Position numbers and translations under genes: made by a program. The notes below the pieces were generated by a model that did no database searches, had not been told where the DNA came from, and saw nothing but the letters and a program-made list of their open reading frames with translations. This document shows positions 18,425 through 27,277 of a stretch of 64,000 nt of DNA, piece after piece (position 1 is the stretch's first letter; each line of letters starts with the position of its first letter). Source of the stretch: JBEBVQ01 sp037190845 (lineage in GTDB: Bacteria > Bacteroidota > Bacteroidia > Chitinophagales > Chitinophagaceae); NCBI GenBank assembly GCA_037190845.1, contig JBBCJI010000018.1, positions 124,001-188,000 of the forward strand. Reading direction: 5' to 3'.

Positions 18425-18488
18425 AACCATCAAAGCATTAAGGGCATTGAGAACGTATTGTCTCAATGCCCTTAATGCTTTGATGGTT
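18425..18488. terminator. 28-bp perfect hairpin between fbaB and tilS
   Basis: The segment 18425-18452 is the exact reverse complement of 18461-18488, with an 8-nt loop; TTTT/TATT follows on the plus strand. It serves the convergent fbaB and tilS genes, ending one base from the tilS stop. Confidence 0.9.
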
Positions 18489-18489
18489 T

Positions 18490-19830
18490 TTATTTATGCT
18501 TCAGCCATTCCACTATCAATACCTGTCGGGTTCCGATGGACACCTTAAACCGCTCATCCGGACGCATGCCGGCAACCCAGACAATCCGTTTTTCCGATTC
18601 CAGTACCCAAGCCTGTTCCTTCTCATGCAGCGGCAGCTTCTGATCAATAAAGAACCTGCTCAGCTTCTTTTTTTTCATCCCCATACCAAGCGGATAAAAA
18701 TAATCCCCTGTACGCCATCTGCGGAGAATTACCGGCAACCTGATCTCACGCATATCCAGACATACAGCATCCGGACCGGACGGCAATACGGCCGGCGGCT
18801 TATCCTTAACCGAAAAACGGAAAACACCCTCTGCCGTATGGATCGTGCCCGGAGCTTCCGGGATCACAATCATATCCGCACCGGTATCTGCTACATCCGT
18901 TACTACCAGAAAGTCCCGGTTACGTATCACCCGGTGTGTAGCGGAAGCCACATAACGACCTGTAGATGATGCTGTCAACTGTATGATAGCCGGTATCTGT
19001 GCAGGTGTAAAACCGTACCCGGTAAACAATTCATAACAGATTGCAGATAGCGGAACCGTTTTCTGTAGTTTCCGTACAGGTATATAGCAATCCCGCCCCC
19101 GGTATTCCGTCAGCTTCTTTATTTCGGCGGCTACTGCTTTCCGGTAAAGTATTTCCGCCTCCGACAGGCGCCCGGCAGTGTCATGTATCTGCATGACCGC
19201 ATCGGGAAACCACTTTTCGATTGCCGGAATAACATGATGACGTACTACATTCCGCTGATAAGCATCTGTTGCATTGGAGGCATCTTCCCGGAACAGAACC
19301 GCATGCGTTGCAGCATAAGCCTCAATTGCCGCTTTCCCGGCAAACAACAAGGGACGGATTATCCGCTCATGCCGTTCCCGGATCCCATGCATGCCGGCTA
19401 TCCCGGTTCCTTTAAACAGGTTCATCAGCAGGGTCTCCGCATTATCATTGGCATGGTGCGCCGTAGCAATCAGCATATAGCCATGTTGCTGTCGTATCTG
19501 TTCGAGCCAGTCATACCGTAGTATACGGGCTGCTTCCTGGACTCCCATCTTCCACTCCTCCATCTTCCGCTTCGTATCAAATCTTACCGTATAAAAAGGA
19601 AGTCGGTGCTGCTCCGCAAATAACTTTACAAGCGCTTCATCGCCATCCGATGCATCACCGCGGAGGTTGAAATTACAATGTGCGACAGCAACCGGGATTC
19701 CTGCACGTACAAACAGTTCGGCCATCACCATAGAATCGGCCCCGCCGCTCACAGCCAGCAGTATACGTCCGTTAACACCCTGATCATATATCCGGTTCCA
19801 GTTTCGTTTAAATTGTTCCAGCAGTTCCAT
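18490..19830 (-). CDS. tilS: tRNA(Ile)-lysidine synthase
   Basis: Forms lysidine at C34 of tRNA-Ile(CAU). The 446 residues carry the PP-loop ATP-binding motif SGGADS at 28-33, then VAHCNFNLRGDASDGDE and ATAHHANDNAETLLMNLFKGTGIAGMHGI, and the C-terminal TilS domain (LRRWRTGDYFYPLGMGMKKKKLSRFFID). It lies 3 bp downstream of the small TPR gene, which suggests co-transcription. Confidence 0.96.
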   Translation of the reverse strand: MELLEQFKRNWNRIYDQGVNGRILLAVSGGADSMVMAELFVRAGIPVAVAHCNFNLRGDASDGDEALVKLFAEQHRLPFYTVRFDTKRKMEEWKMGVQEAARILRYDWLEQIRQQHGYMLIATAHHANDNAETLLMNLFKGTGIAGMHGIRERHERIIRPLLFAGKAAIEAYAATHAVLFREDASNATDAYQRNVVRHHVIPAIEKWFPDAVMQIHDTAGRLSEAEILYRKAVAAEIKKLTEYRGRDCYIPVRKLQKTVPLSAICYELFTGYGFTPAQIPAIIQLTASSTGRYVASATHRVIRNRDFLVVTDVADTGADMIVIPEAPGTIHTAEGVFRFSVKDKPPAVLPSGPDAVCLDMREIRLPVILRRWRTGDYFYPLGMGMKKKKLSRFFIDQKLPLHEKEQAWVLESEKRIVWVAGMRPDERFKVSIGTRQVLIVEWLKHK

Positions 19831-19833
19831 GTC

Positions 19834-20148
19834 TCAGTAAGCAAGTCCTTCGTAAGCAGCCTGTAATTCACGATACGCATGCATATCTTCTGCCGCCTTT
19901 GCACATTGCATACCGTCTTCATATACCGAAAGTGCTCCGGCCGTATTGCCGGACCGTTCAAGCAGTTTTCCCAGATGGTAGTAAGTGGCGATATAGCCAG
20001 GATCATGCGTCCGGTTTTTTTCAAAAAAAACCTGTGCCTGTGCGTCCTGTCCTTCCTTTATATATTCCAGGGCAAGCGCATGATTCAGGAAGCAATCATC
20101 CGGTGATTGCAGCAGAAAGGCTTCCAGCTTTTTAATCCGTTCTGTCAT
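19834..20148 (-). CDS. small tetratricopeptide-repeat protein
   Basis: 104 residues forming about two TPR units (FLNHALALEYIKEGQDAQAQVFFEKNRTHDP and ATYYHLGKLLERSGNTAGALSVYEDGM). No signal peptide, so cytosolic. Upstream on the minus strand TATCTTTA (near 20178) resembles a -7 box. It precedes tilS by 3 bp. Partner unknown. Confidence 0.8.
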   Translation of the reverse strand: MTERIKKLEAFLLQSPDDCFLNHALALEYIKEGQDAQAQVFFEKNRTHDPGYIATYYHLGKLLERSGNTAGALSVYEDGMQCAKAAEDMHAYRELQAAYEGLAY

Positions 20149-20301
20149 AGCCGGGTTTTACCCCGTAAAGATAATTCGGTATGTATTCTTTTACACAAAT
20201 TATTTCCCGGGTTTCCTATGAAAAAACGCAAACAATATTACTTATCTTGTCACACTAAAAAGACGATTTGATCGTTATATGAAAGGAAACCCCCTGTTCC
20301 T

Positions 20302-21552
20302 GTGACGAAGATACGCCTGCTGCAACACCCGCTTTTATCCAGGACTAACCTGGCTGTTTTCTTTGCGTTATGCATGATAGGCGGCTTTCTGTGCTCCCGC
20401 GTTTTACTCTCGCTCAGCATGATGTTTTTCGGAATAAATGCGCTTCGCGGCATACATCCGCGCGCTTGGCTCCGGCAGCGATGGTGGCTGCTCGGCATGC
20501 TGTGGATCGGCATATATGCACTCTCATGGTTCTGGAGCGACGATAAGGCATTCTGGAGCGAAAGGGTGCAAACCAAACTGCCGTTCCTGCTCCTACCGCT
20601 TGCCTTCGGACTTTTGCCGGCATTCTCACGAAAACAACTGCAATGGTATACTATCGGTCTCTGCCTGATTTTATTATCCGGCATTGCGTACAGTCTCGGA
20701 TTCCTGATAACTGATCCGGAAACATATATTGAAGGATACACCCGATCTCACGTCTTGCCTACACCTGCCAAAAGAGATCATATTCGCTTCAGCATGGTCA
20801 TAGCGCTAAGTGCGGTTTGGTGCGTGTATATTATACCTGAAATACGGCATCGTTATGCAGGCATTCTGGTAAAGCTCAGTATCCTGGTATTCGCTGTGTA
20901 TCTTCACATACTTGCCGCCAAAACCGGACTGATCGCTTTTTATATACTGGCATTCACGTGGGCGGCATACCAGGCTATCCGGCGGAACCGCATTGCCGGT
21001 ATCCTGGCGCTGGTGCTGATAACCGCCGGCGGCCTGCTGGCCATCCGTTATATACCCACGCTCAGCCATCGTGTCGGGTATAGCATCTATTCCTACCAGC
21101 AGTACATGCAGGGCAATGTTTCCGGCGATCTCAGCGATATAGGCAGGATGGTCTCCTACAAGCTGGCCGTGCACCTGATAGGACAACATCCGCTCACCGG
21201 TGTAGGTGCGGGAGACATACTTTCAGAAATGAGCAGCGCATACGACCATCGCTATCCGCATATCCCCCAGGCACAGCGGCTTGTACCACACAACCAGTTC
21301 CTCACCATAGGTGTCGCAACCGGGTTAATATCCCTTGTTCTCTTTTTATGGTGGTTATGCGCGCCGTTATCCCGCATACGGAAAAACAGGAACGGCGTCT
21401 TCTTTTTCACTTCCTGGCTGATGCTGTTCTTTTTCCTGATGACTGACGCCTCCCTTGAAGTACAATTCGGTGTCTTCGTATTTTTGTACTTCCTGCTTTG
21501 GCAAAGGCATACCATGCTGCCGACGCCGGATGAAAAAATACCTGAACGATGA
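20302..21552 (+). CDS. O-antigen ligase / polymerase family membrane protein
   Basis: 416 residues with ~10-12 hydrophobic helices and a large extracytoplasmic loop containing SYQQYMQGNVSGDLSDIGRM...GQHPLTGVGAGDIL...RLVPHNQFLTIGVATG, the Wzy_C/WaaL-like pattern (conserved HNxFL). It likely joins or polymerises surface polysaccharide in the inner membrane. The start is GTG 20302 because no ATG lies in frame after the preceding stop. The next gene overlaps by ATGA. Confidence 0.82.
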   Translation: MTKIRLLQHPLLSRTNLAVFFALCMIGGFLCSRVLLSLSMMFFGINALRGIHPRAWLRQRWWLLGMLWIGIYALSWFWSDDKAFWSERVQTKLPFLLLPLAFGLLPAFSRKQLQWYTIGLCLILLSGIAYSLGFLITDPETYIEGYTRSHVLPTPAKRDHIRFSMVIALSAVWCVYIIPEIRHRYAGILVKLSILVFAVYLHILAAKTGLIAFYILAFTWAAYQAIRRNRIAGILALVLITAGGLLAIRYIPTLSHRVGYSIYSYQQYMQGNVSGDLSDIGRMVSYKLAVHLIGQHPLTGVGAGDILSEMSSAYDHRYPHIPQAQRLVPHNQFLTIGVATGLISLVLFLWWLCAPLSRIRKNRNGVFFFTSWLMLFFFLMTDASLEVQFGVFVFLYFLLWQRHTMLPTPDEKIPER

Positions 21553-22031
21553 ATAGCAAAGACAAACCGGCTGAACGGGTTTCAGATTATATAAAAGAAC
21601 ATTTTCACGGTAAAACCGTTACGGATTCGCGTTCCCCGGCGGGCAACTGGCTGCAGTTCACACTGGAGCATATAGAACACGGGAAAGCCGTTATCGCATT
21701 AACTGTACGTCCGGAGATGACAAACCCCTACCGGCATATACATGGGGGTATGATGAGCCTGGTGATTGATGAAGCCATCGGCTGGGCTGTGGTGAGCCTG
21801 GACACGGAAAATCATTACACGACCCTTAACCTGAACGTGGATTTCCTGTATGCCATCAGGGAGGGAGAACGGCTGCGGGCAAAAGCCGAAGTAATCCGTG
21901 CCGGTAAAAAGATCATTCATGTAGAATGCCGGGTATACAATATGGAAGAGCAGCTCCTGGCCAAAGCGACCAGCAACCTCGTCATTACAGGTATGCGCCC
22001 CACAGAAGGTGACGCCAAAATTGCCTATTAA
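21549..22031 (+). CDS. PaaI-type hotdog thioesterase
   Basis: 160 residues; RHIHGGMMSLVIDEAIGWAVVS carries the hotdog HGG and the acidic helix residue. Its ATG overlaps the stop of the O-antigen ligase gene (ATGA), so the two are translationally coupled. The acyl-CoA substrate is unknown. The AACCTGA repeat element begins inside its stop codon. Confidence 0.85.
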   Translation: MNSKDKPAERVSDYIKEHFHGKTVTDSRSPAGNWLQFTLEHIEHGKAVIALTVRPEMTNPYRHIHGGMMSLVIDEAIGWAVVSLDTENHYTTLNLNVDFLYAIREGERLRAKAEVIRAGKKIIHVECRVYNMEEQLLAKATSNLVITGMRPTEGDAKIAY

Positions 22032-22225
22032 CCTGAATCTGAATTAAAGGCTCCTGTATCCTTCCTGTAGTTGCTTGTATTATGACCAACATCTCCCGCT
22101 CTCCCTCTTCCAAGAGGGACGACCACATCATCACCAAACTGCAGTTCTCTCTGTTGCACGGAGTTGTCGCCTCCCTTTCAGGGGAGAACGTGAGGGGTGT
22201 CCTTTCTTTATTTCGAACTCAGGTT
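22030..22225. repeat. AACCTGA...TCAGGTT element, copy A (196 bp)
   Basis: It starts AACCTGAATCTGAATTAA and ends TTATTTCGAACTCAGGTT, giving imperfect terminal inverted repeats. Inside are CTCTCCCTCTTCCAAGAGGG and, near the right end, CCTTTCAGGGGAGAACGTGA followed by GGGGTGTC. The same ends and the same GGGGAGAACGTGAGGGGTGT block occur in the copy at 56822. The rest of the region to 22336 (about 110 bp) holds nothing recognised. Confidence 0.65.
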
Positions 22226-22336
22226 ACTATACCCTCATAAGGAACATACAGACACCTCCAGCCGGACCCTGTAATGAACAAACCAACTATTTGACTAATT
22301 TCACGCCCTGAAACCAGATAATGTAATAGCTGCACC

Positions 22337-23077
22337 ATGCTGAACGGAAAAAAAATCGTTGTTGTGTTACCTGCTTATAAAGCGGCGCTGACACTGGAAC
22401 GCACTTATAATGAAATCCCGTTTGACATCATAGACGAGGTAGTGCTGGTAGATGATAAAAGCCCGGATAATACCATTGAAGTGGCCAGAGAACTGGGAAT
22501 ACAGCATATTATTGTTCATGAACAGAACAAAGGATATGGTGGCAACCAGAAAAGCTGCTATAAAAAAGCGCTGGAGCTTGGAGCAGATATTGTTATTATG
22601 CTGCATCCCGATTATCAATATACGCCCAAGCTGCTGCCCGCTATTTCTTCCATCATTGCCAATGATATCTATCCCGTGGTTTTTGCCTCCCGCATCCTGG
22701 GCAAAGGGGCGCTCGAAGGTGGCATGCCGATGTACAAGTACATTGCGAACCGCATCCTGACTATGTTTGAGAACATTATGCTGGGCGAAAAGCTCAGTGA
22801 ATATCATACAGGCTACCGGGCTTTTTCCGCAGAAGTACTTCGTTCCCTGGATCTTTCTGCCAATAGTGACGATTTTGTGTTCGATAATGAAATGGCCTCA
22901 CAGATCCTGATGAAAGGATACAGTATCGGCGAGGTCACCTGTCCGACCAAATACTTCAAAGAAGCTTCCAGCATTAACTTCAGCCGGAGTGTAAAATACG
23001 GGATGGGAGTGCTGCGGGTATCATTTACACACCGGCTGCATAAATGGGGGCTTATGAAAAGTAAGCTGTATCGTTAA
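22337..23077 (+). CDS. family 2 glycosyltransferase
   Basis: 246-residue GT-A fold enzyme without membrane segments: VVLPAYKAALTLERTYNEIP, nucleotide-binding VVLVDDKSPDNT, NKGYGGNQKSCYKKALELGADIVIMLHPDYQY (DxD-like HPD), then EYHTGYRAFSAEVL. It resembles dolichol-phosphate-mannose-synthase-like transferases of polysaccharide pathways. The O-antigen ligase lies 0.8 kb upstream, so a role in surface glycan is plausible. Confidence 0.88.
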   Translation: MLNGKKIVVVLPAYKAALTLERTYNEIPFDIIDEVVLVDDKSPDNTIEVARELGIQHIIVHEQNKGYGGNQKSCYKKALELGADIVIMLHPDYQYTPKLLPAISSIIANDIYPVVFASRILGKGALEGGMPMYKYIANRILTMFENIMLGEKLSEYHTGYRAFSAEVLRSLDLSANSDDFVFDNEMASQILMKGYSIGEVTCPTKYFKEASSINFSRSVKYGMGVLRVSFTHRLHKWGLMKSKLYR

Positions 23078-23107
23078 CCACAGCACATCTGTCACATTCG
23101 TCTGGCG

Positions 23108-23698
23108 CTATTTCCAATACAGGGTCTCCAACAAGTGATCCAGATCCTTCCGAAGAAATTCATTTACCGGCTTCAACGAATCCGCGTTAGGTGTAACATT
23201 AAAATAAAGCGCCCCCCACAGGAAATGCTTTACTGAATCCGTGGCATAAAACTGGACATTTGACGCAGCATTACCGCCTACGTTGTAGTATATTCCATGT
23301 ACATTGTTGGGCGTCTGAAATGCGTGATCTGCAATATAATCAGCCCGGATATCGTGAAAATAAGACATCTTGTATGCATCTTCAATGAGCTTTTCAAAAG
23401 ATTGTCCTGGTTTTATTTCCTTATAAGTCAGGAATATCTGGGCATTAAAATCAGGAAAGGTCATATTGATCCAGTACGGGTTATCAGGCTTTTCATCAAA
23501 AAAGACCGTATCCCGTACCACCGTTGCATATACCGGGTATTCAAAACCATAAGGGTAATCCGGTTTATCAAACGGCTGATAACCACGCTCCGGAAAGCTG
23601 ACACGGAAATAACCGCGTGGGCGCGGTGTATATGTTTCCGGCCGGCAGGATGCCAGGCAGCACAAAATAGCCATAGCGGGAATCAGAAAACGCATCAT
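23108..23698 (-). CDS. gldD: gliding motility lipoprotein GldD
   Basis: 196 residues with a lipobox (LASC, Cys18) and the GldD opening YTPRPRGYFRVSFPERGYQPFD, followed by WINMTFPDFNAQIFLTYK. GldD is a periplasmic lipoprotein needed for gliding and type IX secretion in Flavobacterium; here it implies a type IX system, as does the sorting domain at 118. TAGTTTTG on the minus strand at 23703-23710 is the probable -7 box. Confidence 0.93.
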   Translation of the reverse strand: MMRFLIPAMAILCCLASCRPETYTPRPRGYFRVSFPERGYQPFDKPDYPYGFEYPVYATVVRDTVFFDEKPDNPYWINMTFPDFNAQIFLTYKEIKPGQSFEKLIEDAYKMSYFHDIRADYIADHAFQTPNNVHGIYYNVGGNAASNVQFYATDSVKHFLWGALYFNVTPNADSLKPVNEFLRKDLDHLLETLYWK

Positions 23699-23702
23699 GC
23701 CT

Positions 23703-23710
23703 CAAAACTA
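23703..23710 (-). promoter_or_regulatory. -7 box of gldD
   Basis: TAGTTTTG on the minus strand, immediately upstream of the gldD start region (ATG 23698 or the adjacent second ATG). The transcript would have almost no leader. Confidence 0.45.
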
Positions 23711-23769
23711 TGCTTTTTCCACTTTCAATTTTCAATTTGCAACTTTCAATTAAATTAACAACAAATACC

Positions 23770-23777
23770 TACTTTTG
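23770..23777 (+). promoter_or_regulatory. -7 box of ndk
   Basis: TACTTTTG, 32 bp before ATG 23810; no well-spaced -33 TTG. Confidence 0.55.
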
Positions 23778-23809
23778 CCGCTTAAAATAAAAAGGACAAG
23801 CAACATTTT

Positions 23810-24226
23810 ATGTCAAACCGTACATTTACCATGATCAAGCCGGATGCGGTACGCAACGGTAACATCGGCAACATCCTGCAAATGATCAATGCTGCAGGGT
23901 TCCGGATCATCGCTATGAAATACACGCAGATCAGCCTGCAACAAGCCGGCGCTTTTTATGAAGTGCATAAAGAACGCCCCTTTTACGGCGAGCTTACAGC
24001 CTTTATGAGCAGCGGCCCGATTGTTGCTGCGATACTTGAGAAAGACAATGCCGTAGCTGATTTTCGCAAGCTGATCGGCGCTACCAACCCGGCAGAAGCC
24101 GCAGAAGGCACAATCCGAAAATTATATGCGACATCACTGGGTGAAAATGCCGTACACGGATCAGACAGCGACGAAAACGCCCGGATCGAAGGTGATTTCT
24201 TTTTCAGCCGGCTGGAACAATTTTAA
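23810..24226 (+). CDS. ndk: nucleoside diphosphate kinase
   Basis: 138 residues. Starts TFTMIKPDAVRNG, with the active-site histidine His116 in the signature NAVHGSDS. Transfers the gamma phosphate among NTPs via phosphohistidine. The terminator at 24231 follows immediately. Confidence 0.97.
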   Translation: MSNRTFTMIKPDAVRNGNIGNILQMINAAGFRIIAMKYTQISLQQAGAFYEVHKERPFYGELTAFMSSGPIVAAILEKDNAVADFRKLIGATNPAEAAEGTIRKLYATSLGENAVHGSDSDENARIEGDFFFSRLEQF

Positions 24227-24230
24227 ATCT

Positions 24231-24269
24231 ACAGTAGAGATGCGATGCGTCGCGTCTCTACTGTTTTTT
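24231..24269. terminator. ndk terminator built from the GTAGAGACGC palindrome
   Basis: ACAGTAGAGATGCGA, loop TGCG, TCGCGTCTCTACTGT (one G-U pair) then TTTTTT. It ends ndk on the plus strand, and its right arm overlaps the last codons of the convergent HxlR gene. Same family as 11831. Confidence 0.85.
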
Positions 24270-24623
24270 ACCGAAAATATGCCTGCGGTGCTGCAGTCCC
24301 CACCCAACCATTACATCCAGCACTGTTTTCAGTGATTCTCCCGACTTTGTTAATTCATACTCTACCGTAACAGGTATAGTGTCATAAACCGTCCGTGTAA
24401 CAATTCCGTTCACTTCCAGATCCTTCAGCTCTTTGGAAAGCATACGGGGTGTGATCCTGGGGATATCGCGCTCCAGCTCCTTAAAACGCTTTTTACCGTA
24501 CAGCAACGAGCCGATGATCGGCAGCTTCCATTTCCCGCTGATAACATTCATTGTATCATTTACGGCTAAAACAAATGTGGCCGAACATTTCTTAACCTGT
24601 TCCAACTGTGATACTCTGCTCAT
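24258..24623 (-). CDS. HxlR family transcriptional regulator
   Basis: 121 residues with the HxlR winged helix: VISGKWKLPIIGSLLYGKKRFKELERDIPRITPRMLSKELKDLEVNGIV. One cysteine (KKCSATF, Cys12) sits near the N-terminus, at the position used by redox-sensing members such as HypR/QorR; the redox role is inference. Start MSRVSQLEQVKKC at 24623 is preferred over the upstream in-frame ORF start. It is divergent from the DoxX gene with palindromes between. Confidence 0.9.
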   Translation of the reverse strand: MSRVSQLEQVKKCSATFVLAVNDTMNVISGKWKLPIIGSLLYGKKRFKELERDIPRITPRMLSKELKDLEVNGIVTRTVYDTIPVTVEYELTKSGESLKTVLDVMVGWGLQHRRHIFGKKQ

Positions 24624-24664
24624 AAATATTATCTGGATTGAATGACTATACCTGAGCATACCGG

Positions 24665-24678
24665 TATACTTTAGTATA
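24665..24678. promoter_or_regulatory. candidate HxlR operator
   Basis: TATACTTTAGTATA is a perfect 5-bp dyad with a 4-bp spacer. A second overlapping dyad, TTTAGTA...TACTAAA, lies at about 24671-24690. They sit in the divergent HxlR/DoxX promoter region, as expected for an autoregulated HxlR pair. Confidence 0.5.
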
Positions 24679-24761
24679 GTAGTTACTAAAATATAGCTAA
24701 AGTAGGTATTTTTACATTATTAAATAACCACTTATTGTTTCTAAAAAAATAACTTATTCAT

Positions 24762-25199
24762 ATGATGGCCACACAAAACAGATCTTCGAAGGCATTAAAT
24801 ATCACGCTGTGGATTGTACAGGTAATATTAGCAGGCATGTTTATAATGGCAGGCATGATGAAATCAACCCAACCCATTGAAGATCTGGGCAAAACGATGC
24901 CCTGGGTCAATGATGTATCGGCCGGACTGGTTAGGTTCATTGGAATTTCGGAGCTGCTGGGGGGCATAGGTCTGATATTCCCTGCCCTGTTACGTATCAA
25001 ACCCATACTTACTCCCGTGGCTGCTTTGGGTATTTTCATTATAATGGTGCTGGCATTCGTATACCATATTGCCAAGGGAGAGAATGAAGCATTGGGATTT
25101 AATGTAATTTTGGCGGCAGCATCGCTATTTGTAGCATGGGGCAGATTCAGGAAAGCGCCGGTTATATCCAAATACGAACAAAGCAAAGCCCATTTATGA
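24762..25199 (+). CDS. DoxX family membrane protein
   Basis: 145 residues with four membrane helices; pattern WIVQVILAGMFIMAGMMKSTQP and SELLGGIGLIFPALLRI fits DoxX-like proteins. These are often quinone or thiol stress-linked, with poorly defined activity. It overlaps the next gene by ATGA and is divergent from an HxlR regulator, forming a probable two-gene regulated operon. Confidence 0.85.
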   Translation: MMATQNRSSKALNITLWIVQVILAGMFIMAGMMKSTQPIEDLGKTMPWVNDVSAGLVRFIGISELLGGIGLIFPALLRIKPILTPVAALGIFIIMVLAFVYHIAKGENEALGFNVILAAASLFVAWGRFRKAPVISKYEQSKAHL

Positions 25200-26026
25200 A
25201 CCTGAAAAATATCGTTCTCACTATATTAACACTCAGCCATCTTGCGGCGTGCGGCCAGGTGAATCATCATGAGAAAGAAAAAACGAAACCTGTAAATAAG
25301 GATCCGATGGTAAATAAAATGAAAGTCGAAATATGGAGTGATATCATGTGTCCGTTCTGTTATATTGGCAAACGGAAATTTGAAACCGCATTGGCTCAGT
25401 TCCCTCAAAAAGACAGAATATCCATAGAATGGAAAAGTTTTCAGCTGGCGCCGGATATAAAAACGGAACCCGGAAAAAACATCAATGATTTCCTGGCTGC
25501 GCACAAAGGCATCAGCATTGAGCAGGCCCGGCAGATGAACGATCAGGTAACGCAAATGGCGAAACAAAGCGGACTCACGTATCATTTTGATAAATCCGTT
25601 GTAGCTAATTCTTTTAATGCCCATCGCTTTGCTCATTTTGCAAAACACCATGGCAGGCAGGGCGAAGCCGAAGAAATACTCTTCCGTTCTTATTTTACAG
25701 ATGGAAAAAACATTGACGATTATCCGACCCTGATCAGCCTGGGAACAGAGATCGGCCTGGACCCCGAAACGTTGAAAGCCGCTCTGGAAAACGGAATATA
25801 TGCTGACGATGTGCGTGCCGATATTCATGAAGCACAGCAGATCGGGGTACGCGGCGTACCGTTTTTCGTGTTCAACAGAAAGTATGCCGTATCAGGCGCA
25901 CAGGAAAGCCAGGCATTTCTGGAAACACTTCAAAAGGCTTATGATGAATGGAGCAAAACGAATCCTGAAGTTAACCTGGAAATTGTAGAAGGACAAAGCT
26001 GTCAGCCTGACGGGGAATGTAAATAG
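25196..26026 (+). CDS. DsbA/FrnE-like thiol oxidoreductase with lipoprotein signal
   Basis: The frame opens at 25136, but ATG 25196 (overlapping the DoxX stop) gives a lipoprotein signal MNLKNIVLTILTLSHLAACGQ with a lipobox Cys. A linker leads into the FrnE/DsbA fold: VEIWSDIMCPFCYIGKRKFE with the CPFC redox motif, a helical insertion, and IGVRGVPFFVFNRKYAVSGAQ (cis-Pro VPFF). The C-terminus ends GQSCQPDGEC with two further Cys. FrnE proteins are usually cytosolic, so envelope anchoring is unusual. An internal Met at MVNKMKVEIW would give the cytosolic form. Confidence 0.88.
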   Translation: MNLKNIVLTILTLSHLAACGQVNHHEKEKTKPVNKDPMVNKMKVEIWSDIMCPFCYIGKRKFETALAQFPQKDRISIEWKSFQLAPDIKTEPGKNINDFLAAHKGISIEQARQMNDQVTQMAKQSGLTYHFDKSVVANSFNAHRFAHFAKHHGRQGEAEEILFRSYFTDGKNIDDYPTLISLGTEIGLDPETLKAALENGIYADDVRADIHEAQQIGVRGVPFFVFNRKYAVSGAQESQAFLETLQKAYDEWSKTNPEVNLEIVEGQSCQPDGECK

Positions 26027-26031
26027 TTTTT

Positions 26032-27231
26032 TTATTCATCCCCGGCAAAATCCCCTGTATGCTCGGTTTTTTTCACAATACTATATAAAACCGGCGGTTG
26101 CTTGTAAATACCTTTATTGTACTTGTTACCCAGTACGATGATCGTAAAATTATCCTTGATAAACCGGTAAAAGCAGGTATTATTTCCATGCCACCACCCG
26201 TTGTGGTAGATGATCTTATACCCGTCCGGATAACAAAGCATACGCCATCCGAGACCATAATTGCGAATGCCGGGCTTTTCGAATGAACAGGGGCCATAAG
26301 CAAGCTCCATAGTTTCATTATCCAGTAGTCTGTTCTGATAGAACGACTGATCCCAGCGGTATAAATCCTGGGCAGTGCTGTATATACCCTTATCCCCATA
26401 TACACCATCGGCAAACATCACCGGATCACGCACCCAATTATATTTATAGCTGATGGTAGCTGCATCAGGAAGCCCGTCTGCAGGATCAAAGACAAACGTG
26501 CTTTTCATCCCAAGCGGATCAAAGATATAACGCTCCATAAACTGCTTATAGGATAATCCGCTCACCGCCTCTATCACACTGGCAAGCAGGGCATAATTGG
26601 TATTGCTGTACCGGAACCGTGTACCCGGCTTAAACTGCAGTGGCGGCTTATGTTTTGCCATGAGCGCCAGCATCTGCTTGTTATATATGGGCGTGCGGCC
26701 ATCTTTTACATACTGCGGCACCCAATGCAGATAGTCCGGCAATCCCGAACGGTGATTCAGCAACATCCGTAACGTGATCCCTTCATAGGGAAACGACGAC
26801 AGGTAATGCTTAACAGGATCATCAATATTCAGATACTTATGCTGATAAAGGTATAATATGGATGCCCCGGTAAATGTTTTGGTGATGCTCGCCAGTTGCA
26901 CTGAGGCGTCGGGAGCAAGGTGTGTCTTTGCTTCCCGGTCGGCAAAGCCGAAATAACGTTCATACAATACTTTGCCTTCGTATCCGATCAGCACGCTGCC
27001 ATTAAAGCCTGCTTTTACCTGTGCCTGGTAGAATGAATCCAGCCGTACACGGACTTCCTTCCAGGCCTCGCTGCCGGTGTCGGCATAATCGAGACGGATG
27101 CTGCCAAAAGTACCGGTATTATCAGGCATAGCCTCACCGTTGCCAACCTGTTCCGGCTCCTGAGACGAGTTACAGGCAATACATGCAATGAGCAAGTAAA
27201 CAGGGATTATAACGGTGAAAAAACGTCGCAT
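26032..27231 (-). CDS. serine hydrolase (class C beta-lactamase / PBP-like lipoprotein)
   Basis: 399 residues from MRRFFTVIIP (a TTG-initiated extension to 27252 is less likely because it overlaps the promoter). Lipobox IAC, Cys19 or Cys16. Catalytic SxxK is SITK in VQLASITKTFTG, YxN is YSN in FRYSNTNYALL, and a C-terminal HNGWWHG supplies the KTG-like strand. Probably a periplasmic peptidase or esterase; substrate unknown. Confidence 0.88.
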   Translation of the reverse strand: MRRFFTVIIPVYLLIACIACNSSQEPEQVGNGEAMPDNTGTFGSIRLDYADTGSEAWKEVRVRLDSFYQAQVKAGFNGSVLIGYEGKVLYERYFGFADREAKTHLAPDASVQLASITKTFTGASILYLYQHKYLNIDDPVKHYLSSFPYEGITLRMLLNHRSGLPDYLHWVPQYVKDGRTPIYNKQMLALMAKHKPPLQFKPGTRFRYSNTNYALLASVIEAVSGLSYKQFMERYIFDPLGMKSTFVFDPADGLPDAATISYKYNWVRDPVMFADGVYGDKGIYSTAQDLYRWDQSFYQNRLLDNETMELAYGPCSFEKPGIRNYGLGWRMLCYPDGYKIIYHNGWWHGNNTCFYRFIKDNFTIIVLGNKYNKGIYKQPPVLYSIVKKTEHTGDFAGDE

Positions 27232-27249
27232 ATTTTGCCGGTATTCATG

Positions 27250-27257
27250 CAAAGGTA
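27250..27257 (-). promoter_or_regulatory. -7 box of the serine hydrolase gene
   Basis: TACCTTTG on the minus strand, 19 bp upstream of ATG 27231; supports that start. Confidence 0.6.
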
Positions 27258-27277
27258 AAATTGAGCGAACGGGGGTA

